Below are positions 5,261 to 9,052 of a stretch of DNA of 9,052 bases, piece by piece. This stretch comes from JBMNNU01 sp050942695. Lineage in GTDB: Bacteria > Chloroflexota > UBA6077. Every line of letters starts with the position of its first letter. The first letter of the stretch is position 1. The DNA is taken from the NCBI GenBank assembly GCA_050942695.1, contig JBMNNU010000126.1:1-9052 (forward strand), given 5' to 3'. The notes beneath the pieces are model-generated. The model saw nothing but the letters and a program-made list of their open reading frames with translations. It had not been told where the DNA came from and ran no database searches. The position numbers and the translations under genes are program-made.

Positions 5261-7239
5261 ACTGTCTCCTCCTTCAACAGACCCCACTCGTAGAGGTAGT
5301 CCTGCATCCACTGTTTGTAGTGTTTTGTCGGCCCGTATTGGGGCGTCGAGGCTGGACGTTCCCGCACCATTTCGTGCCCCTCGATGAGATCGTAGGCAAT
5401 CGCACCCTGGCTCTGGGCTGGCGGCTGGATACCTAGCAGGTGGCATAGAGTGGGCGTAACATCCATCAGCTTAATGTGACCGAGTTTGTCCGCCGGTCGT
5501 TGATACCCCTTCTTGATGCCGGGTCCTGCTATGGAGAAGATCGCCTTCTCTGTACCGTAAGCTGTCTCGCTGGTTGGAATCATCCGACCGTGGCCTGCCG
5601 CCACCTGACCGGTATTGTCACCCAAGGGCTGCGGCCCCTCTTTTTTGGCGATGGTGTATCCCGTATCCAGCACCACGACCACGTCACCTACCTGATCCCC
5701 CCAGAGACCAATCAGCTCCGCGTCCCTTTTGCTAAGAGCGAGGGCGACGGGAGTCCGGTTCAACTTGGGGTCTACCCAGGTACGTAGCTCCCTGATGAGA
5801 TCATTCTGGATCTGCTCGAACTCATCCTTGCTCTTGGCGTTAATAAAAATATTGAAGGGATCTAGGAACACGCCCTCGTGGAGCCAAACCTTGCTTCTAT
5901 CCCAGTCGATCTTGTCGTACCAACCATGGGTGAAACAGGTCTTCTTGGTATTGGGATCCTTGAAAACTAGGAACCCCTTCTCAAAGAGGAATCGCTCCAT
6001 GAACACCGACCGGTTAATGGCAGAGCAACCATGGTCGGAGATCATGATCACGTAGTCATCCTCCGTGATCCCTTCTAGCAGCGTAGCCATCATACGATCG
6101 ATAGCCTGGTAGGCTTGACGTACCATGTCCCAGTGTTTGGGCGCTTCCTGGGGATCATAGCGAAGCCAAGTGGGATCGAGATGGGCTAGATGGAAATGGT
6201 TTACATCGTCCAGGAAGTGCCAGTGACAATAGAAGAGGTCACAGCCCTTCTCTTTGGTCAAGTACAATGCCGCTTTGGCGAACCACTGAGCCTGGTAGTC
6301 GGCCTCTTCCACGCAGGTCTTGTAGTCGATTATCCCAAGAATGTTAAACATCTGGGAGACGTACTCTTGGTAAGGGCCGATTTTCTCGACTAGTTCTTTT
6401 CCGATCTCGTCGGGATCAGAAAAACCGTCCACCGGCATGATCTGCGAGCGGTAAAGCTTCATATTTTTCCCATCAGGGGAAAGGGCGGTCAGCTTGAATC
6501 TAACGGTACCTTGGCGATCCCCCATGGATACGGTTGCCCAATCGCTCCATTCGTTCAGCTTGCTCTCGCAGATAGCAGTCTCCAGATCCTTCTCTCGGCA
6601 AACGACGATGCGGTCGTATCCATCGGAGCCAGCTAGCGCCACCACCTGCCAGGTTTGGGAGCGCTCCTTCTCCTTAGCGCTAATAGGAATAGTGGCGGAC
6701 AAAGGGGGTTGCGTATCCCCTTGTGGGAGGTTCTTCCAGCCATCCGCCGGCCTGAGAGCCACCTCCTTTAGGCTGTCGCTTTCTACGTTGCGGTCTGTCG
6801 TGTAGGCCTCCGCTGTGGCCAGCTCGAAGGGGCAGGCGCCGAAGGCGGGTCCGGCGTTTCCGTCGATGACGTAGCCGTTCTTCAATCGGGAGGGCATCGA
6901 GCCAGGGTAGTGCAGCACAGCGCTCTTCAGCCCCTGACGCTCCGCCGCCTCCCAGATGGTCTCGGCATTAATCCCGATACTGGTGAGGGAGGAGACATCT
7001 TGGCCATCCGGCATACGGATGAACCATTGAGAGGCGCCATGGGTACCTGTGCTTGCGCCGGTGGCAATCACCTGCCAGTTATTAGGTGTCCAACATGGGT
7101 AGTTGGCCAAAGCCTGACCAACGGAGCTGCGCTCGAACAGCTTTGCGATGTTGGGAACCGATCCTTCCTCGATGAAATGCTTCGTAAGGGGCAGAACCAT
7201 CTGATCGATGCCGATTACATAGACCTTACTTTTTCCCAA
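5251..7239 (-). CDS. Alkaline-phosphatase-superfamily type I phosphodiesterase / nucleotide pyrophosphatase-like hydrolase
   Basis: A 662-residue metallohydrolase of the alkaline phosphatase superfamily (NPP/phosphodiesterase branch), which cleaves phosphomono- or diesters with two metal ions. Probable active-site residues in order are D12 (VIGIDQ), the nucleophile T51 (PCWTPNNW), D344 and H348 (DDVNH), D402 and H403 (SDHG), and H550 (GHGRM). The long stretch 140-300 between the nucleophile and the DDVNH motif includes an extra segment (about 190-270) that may be a substrate-capping insert. There is no signal peptide or membrane helix, so the enzyme appears cytoplasmic; substrate unknown. The start is TTG (M, G, K, S, K, V, Y), chosen because a very strong AAGGAGGAGG (7245-7254) lies 5 nt away and the next methionine (residue 14) falls after the first metal ligand. 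It is upstream of the TctC gene on the same strand and may be the first gene of that transcript. Confidence 0.88.
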   Translation of the reverse strand: MGKSKVYVIGIDQMVLPLTKHFIEEGSVPNIAKLFERSSVGQALANYPCWTPNNWQVIATGASTGTHGASQWFIRMPDGQDVSSLTSIGINAETIWEAAERQGLKSAVLHYPGSMPSRLKNGYVIDGNAGPAFGACPFELATAEAYTTDRNVESDSLKEVALRPADGWKNLPQGDTQPPLSATIPISAKEKERSQTWQVVALAGSDGYDRIVVCREKDLETAICESKLNEWSDWATVSMGDRQGTVRFKLTALSPDGKNMKLYRSQIMPVDGFSDPDEIGKELVEKIGPYQEYVSQMFNILGIIDYKTCVEEADYQAQWFAKAALYLTKEKGCDLFYCHWHFLDDVNHFHLAHLDPTWLRYDPQEAPKHWDMVRQAYQAIDRMMATLLEGITEDDYVIMISDHGCSAINRSVFMERFLFEKGFLVFKDPNTKKTCFTHGWYDKIDWDRSKVWLHEGVFLDPFNIFINAKSKDEFEQIQNDLIRELRTWVDPKLNRTPVALALSKRDAELIGLWGDQVGDVVVVLDTGYTIAKKEGPQPLGDNTGQVAAGHGRMIPTSETAYGTEKAIFSIAGPGIKKGYQRPADKLGHIKLMDVTPTLCHLLGIQPPAQSQGAIAYDLIEGHEMVRERPASTPQYGPTKHYKQWMQDYLYEWGLLKEETVPC

Positions 7240-7244
7240 ATTGT

Positions 7245-7254
7245 CCTCCTCCTT
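7245..7254 (-). promoter_or_regulatory. Strong ribosome binding site before a TTG start
   Basis: The minus strand reads AAGGAGGAGG, ending 5 nt before the TTG at 7239. The strength of this site is the main argument for the unusual start codon. Confidence 0.8.
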
Positions 7255-7504
7255 ATGATGCGTTGACTATCAACTGCTCACCTTTGATTGCCATCAACAC
7301 TACTCTGACAGTTCGCAGAAAGTTTCAGAAGCCGCTGAGTACAATCCAAACCAAATTCGGTAGATGTCAGAACGCAAGCCATATCACCGTTGACAAAAAT
7401 CACATGCCAATATGCAATTGTGCTTTAGTGCACTTTTTGGTTGAACTGGCGCCATCGTATTCGATCCCAGCCATCCTGTCAAGTATTTTGTCGTTGTCTT
7501 GTCA

Positions 7505-7548
7505 CTGCTCAGGGAAAATGTCCGGTTTAACCGCTCAGAGAAAATGTC
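7505..7548. mobile_element. Tandem 18-bp motif resembling a transposon end (relic)
   Basis: CTGCTCAGGGAAAATGTC (7505-7522) and CCGCTCAGAGAAAATGTC (7531-7548) match at 16 of 18 bases with a 26-bp period. Repeated GACATTTTC(T/C)CTGA(G/A)C motifs of this kind occur, as I recall, at the ends of ISNCY/IS1202-like elements with integrase-type transposases. Just downstream, a plus-strand ATG at 7553 begins MEKAVMLN and hits TAA after eight codons, which could be a dead transposase start. No transposase gene and no second end are visible here, so this is at most a solo end. Confidence 0.4.
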
Positions 7549-7612
7549 GCCCATGGAGAAGGCAGTAATGTTGAACTAAGAGGACCAGGAAGTGGCTGCA
7601 GGTATTGAACTA

Positions 7613-7858
7613 AGTGATTGGATGGGAGTTTACTGCTGTAAAAGCGGGGAGGTTGGCTGAAAGAGGCCACTAAGGCCAGGCGGAAAATTTGGTTATTACG
7701 GGTCGTGGCTTGTCTGAGGGTATCTTGATTGACCGAAAGCCAGCGGCTGTATCGGCCTACCCCAACCTACCACCGGCCTTCAAGGCTATGTCTACGAGTA
7801 GACCGGTAGTATCCTCTGCCCGGCAAGAGCATTCTTGGGAAAAACCGCGCCCTAGCTC
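7613..7858 (-). pseudogene. Possible degraded coding remnant, stop-interrupted
   Basis: One minus-strand frame reads protein-like across about 80 codons but contains two TAG stops (7757-7759 and 7670-7672) and is bounded by a TGA (7859-7861). The first segment runs ELGRGFSQECSCRAEDT, then LLVDIALKAGGRLG, a stop, then ADTAAG. The spacing of FS-E...R...LL...ADT..G is loosely like the FSxED...ADT.G region of DRE-TIM metallolyases (homocitrate/isopropylmalate synthase type). The rest does not fit that family, so the identity is unproven. The opposite strand has a 63-residue open frame in phase with it, probably a shadow. Confidence 0.2.
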
Positions 7859-7995
7859 TCAGCAAATGTGCAGCGGCTGAAAGAGTCGTTGATATAACGG
7901 ACGCTTTGGGGGTTACTAGCAGTTAGGCCTTCCGGCCGCTTCACTTCCTGCCCAACAAATCATCCGTGGACATTTATTAAATATTTCTGGATACC

Positions 7996-8418
7996 CTAAC
8001 TGTCGAGAATCTTGAAGGTGTTTATGATCTTTGCCGTCTTAGCAAACATGGCCGAACCCGAGCAATAGGTAGATTCAGCGAGATCGATAGCCCTTTGAAC
8101 GGCATCGGGATTGAGGTTCTCTCCCGAAATTAGGTGCTCCATCTTCACCTGGGTATATACCCGAGGTGGTTCATCAGCTCTCTCGGCTTCGATATTCATA
8201 CGATAAGCGGTGACCTTCTGCCTCATCCGCTTCAGGATCATGTTGACATCGTAGGACATACACCCACCCAATCCCAACAGCATCAACTCCATCGGGCGGA
8301 ACCCCGCATTCTCACCTCCAGCCTCTTGGGGGCCATCGATTATCACCTTATGTCCAGACTCAGCCCAACCCTCAAACCTGACTTTGTCCTGAAATGTCAC
8401 GGTAGCATTGATAGCCAT
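7996..8418 (-). CDS. OsmC-family peroxiredoxin-like protein
   Basis: A complete 140-residue cytoplasmic protein of the OsmC/Ohr superfamily, which reduces organic hydroperoxides by a two-cysteine mechanism. The two expected redox cysteines are present: C53 in GLGGCMSYDV at the start of the central helix, and C119 in STYCSGSAMF. The N-terminal half shows the beta-rich dimer segment (MAINATVTFQDKVRFEGWAESGHKV), and RPMELMLLGLGGC is the family hallmark. It resembles the YhfA-like subgroup more than Ohr (inference from the motif wording). The ATG is supported by GGAGGT (8424-8429) at 5-nt spacing. It lies 141 bp downstream of the truncated GntR gene on the same strand and may be read from its own promoter or with it. 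Confidence 0.92.
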   Translation of the reverse strand: MAINATVTFQDKVRFEGWAESGHKVIIDGPQEAGGENAGFRPMELMLLGLGGCMSYDVNMILKRMRQKVTAYRMNIEAERADEPPRVYTQVKMEHLISGENLNPDAVQRAIDLAESTYCSGSAMFAKTAKIINTFKILDS

Positions 8419-8476
8419 CCTCTACCTCCATGTGAGCTCTCGATCGTCTTTGAGATCGGCCTTGACTGATCCTCGT

Positions 8477-8503
8477 ATCCTAAAACGGGGAGACAGAGTT
8501 CAA
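8477..8503 (-). promoter_or_regulatory. Weak candidate promoter for the OsmC gene
   Basis: On the minus strand TTGAAC (8503-8498) is followed after 15 nt by TAGGAT (8482-8477). The spacing is short and the -10 matches at four of six positions. An inverted CGATC/GATCG pair (8441-8445 with 8454-8458) lies downstream, in what would be the leader. Confidence 0.2.
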
Positions 8504-8559
8504 AGGGTAATCCGAACCCGCTCGGGCAAATCGATAGTCTGCTCTAGTTGTCTTCGCTA

Positions 8560-9052
8560 TCATTTCGCATTACCCTGCGTAAAAAGCCTCGAATTTCCAA
8601 GGGGCCGACGAGTTGTTCGGACCTGCCTGATCCTGTACTTATACTTGTCACTTCTATAAACGTGGCGGGAAAAATCGATGGGACGTCCATCCATGGAGTA
8701 GATAACATGCTCCATTATCAGGATAGCAGCACCTCTCGGAATGCCCAGAAGCCTTGCTTCTTCAGCACTAGCATTTCCAGCTTCAACGGTTGCTTCAGCC
8801 TCTCCCAACTGCACTCCCAACTGCTCCTCGACTATCAAGAATATCCCCGTTTCAGCTAGCTCTTGCTTTGCTAGCCGCTCGCCAATATACTGAATCCAGT
8901 AGCTATCGAATAGCGCGATTACTTCACCATTAGCTAATTGAAGTTTTTTAATCCGGTAAACCCAATCCCCTTGCTGAATCTGGAGCTTCTCGGCCACATC
9001 TCTGTCGGCTTCACACTTCTCCGCCACCAGCACTTTCGAACTGGGGGTCATA
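8560..9052 (-). CDS. GntR-family regulator, C-terminal UTRA domain (cut by the right edge)
   Basis: About 163 C-terminal residues of a HutC-type regulator; the winged-helix DNA-binding part (normally some 80-90 residues) lies beyond the window. The visible part is a complete UTRA domain: the conserved opening (MTPSSKVLVAEKCEADRDVAEKL), a core with RIKKLQLANGEVIALFDSYW, and the family end YSMDGRPIDFSRHVYRSDKYKYRI. The first methionine in view is internal, since family members read RGLxPSS at this point. It resembles the regulator at 197-943 only at the level expected of the same subfamily, so it is not a recent duplicate. It precedes the OsmC gene on the same strand. Confidence 0.9.
   Translation of the reverse strand, partial: MTPSSKVLVAEKCEADRDVAEKLQIQQGDWVYRIKKLQLANGEVIALFDSYWIQYIGERLAKQELAETGIFLIVEEQLGVQLGEAEATVEAGNASAEEARLLGIPRGAAILIMEHVIYSMDGRPIDFSRHVYRSDKYKYRIRQVRTTRRPLGNSRLFTQGNAK

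Larger units (their letters stand above)
7240..7995. other. 756-bp spacer with decayed sequence and no intact gene
   Basis: The left third (7255-7500) is AT-richer and should contain the promoter of the phosphodiesterase gene, but I see no convincing minus-strand -35/-10 pair. The middle holds a tandem transposon-end-like motif (7505-7548) and a 10-bp direct repeat TTGAACTAAG (7571-7580 and 7605-7614). From 7613 to 7858 the minus strand gives a protein-like frame broken by stops. The stretch after the OsmC stop (7900-7995) shows only a 4-bp GGCC hairpin and no terminator. Confidence 0.55.

Noticed and set aside
7391..7410. TTGACA followed by TATGCA-like sequence on the plus strand
   Set aside because: The spacing is poor and no plus-strand gene follows, so it is probably chance.
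7263..7568. 101-codon plus-strand frame in the spacer
   Set aside because: No family resemblance, no ribosome binding site, and it runs straight through the tandem transposon-end-like motif.
7689..7880. 63-codon plus-strand frame
   Set aside because: No ribosome binding site and shadow-like composition; the antisense frame looks slightly more protein-like, though it is broken.

Overview
The window is about 9 kb of moderately GC-rich bacterial DNA. It carries five complete minus-strand genes, one complete plus-strand gene and one minus-strand gene cut by the right edge. I see no rRNA, tRNA, CRISPR array or intact insertion sequence. Three features suggest an uncultured member of Chloroflexota, such as an Anaerolineae or Dehalococcoidia relative: a solute-binding lipoprotein with a long Pro/Thr/Lys/Ala linker directly after the lipobox, a degenerate CTGAGTG-type heptamer repeat in a spacer, and the mix of UROD-family, TctC-family and UTRA-regulator genes. 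This placement is inferred from style, not from a marker gene.

Left part (1-2038, minus strand): a UROD-superfamily, methylcobamide-methyltransferase-like gene (962-2038) is followed 18 bp later by a HutC-type GntR regulator (197-943), so the two probably form one operon. The left-edge spacer (1-196) holds a degenerate heptamer repeat and perhaps the start or remnant of another minus-strand reading frame. Centre: a 486-bp divergent spacer (2039-2524) contains several dyad symmetries and a plausible plus-strand promoter. It separates that operon from a class III PLP-dependent aminotransferase (2525-3868, plus). A strong bidirectional terminator (3881-3923) lies between this gene and the convergent minus-strand pair.

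Right part (minus strand): an alkaline-phosphatase-superfamily phosphodiesterase with a TTG start (5251-7239) is followed by a lone TctC/Bug-type solute-binding lipoprotein with a GTG start (3999-5126). A 756-bp spacer (7240-7995) carries a tandem 18-bp motif resembling a transposon end and a stop-riddled possible pseudogene. Then come an OsmC-family protein (7996-8418) and the C-terminal UTRA domain of a second GntR regulator (8560 to the right edge).

The genes do not add up to one recognisable pathway. The most sensible reading is a set of small, separately regulated catabolic or uptake units (methyl transfer, amino-group transfer, carboxylate binding, phosphoester hydrolysis, thiol peroxidase) under two UTRA-domain, effector-sensing regulators. 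I found no convincing new defence or mobile system. The parts most worth a second look are the dyad cluster at 2094-2214, the zinc-type UROD protein paired with its own regulator, and the relic-bearing spacer at 7240-7995.
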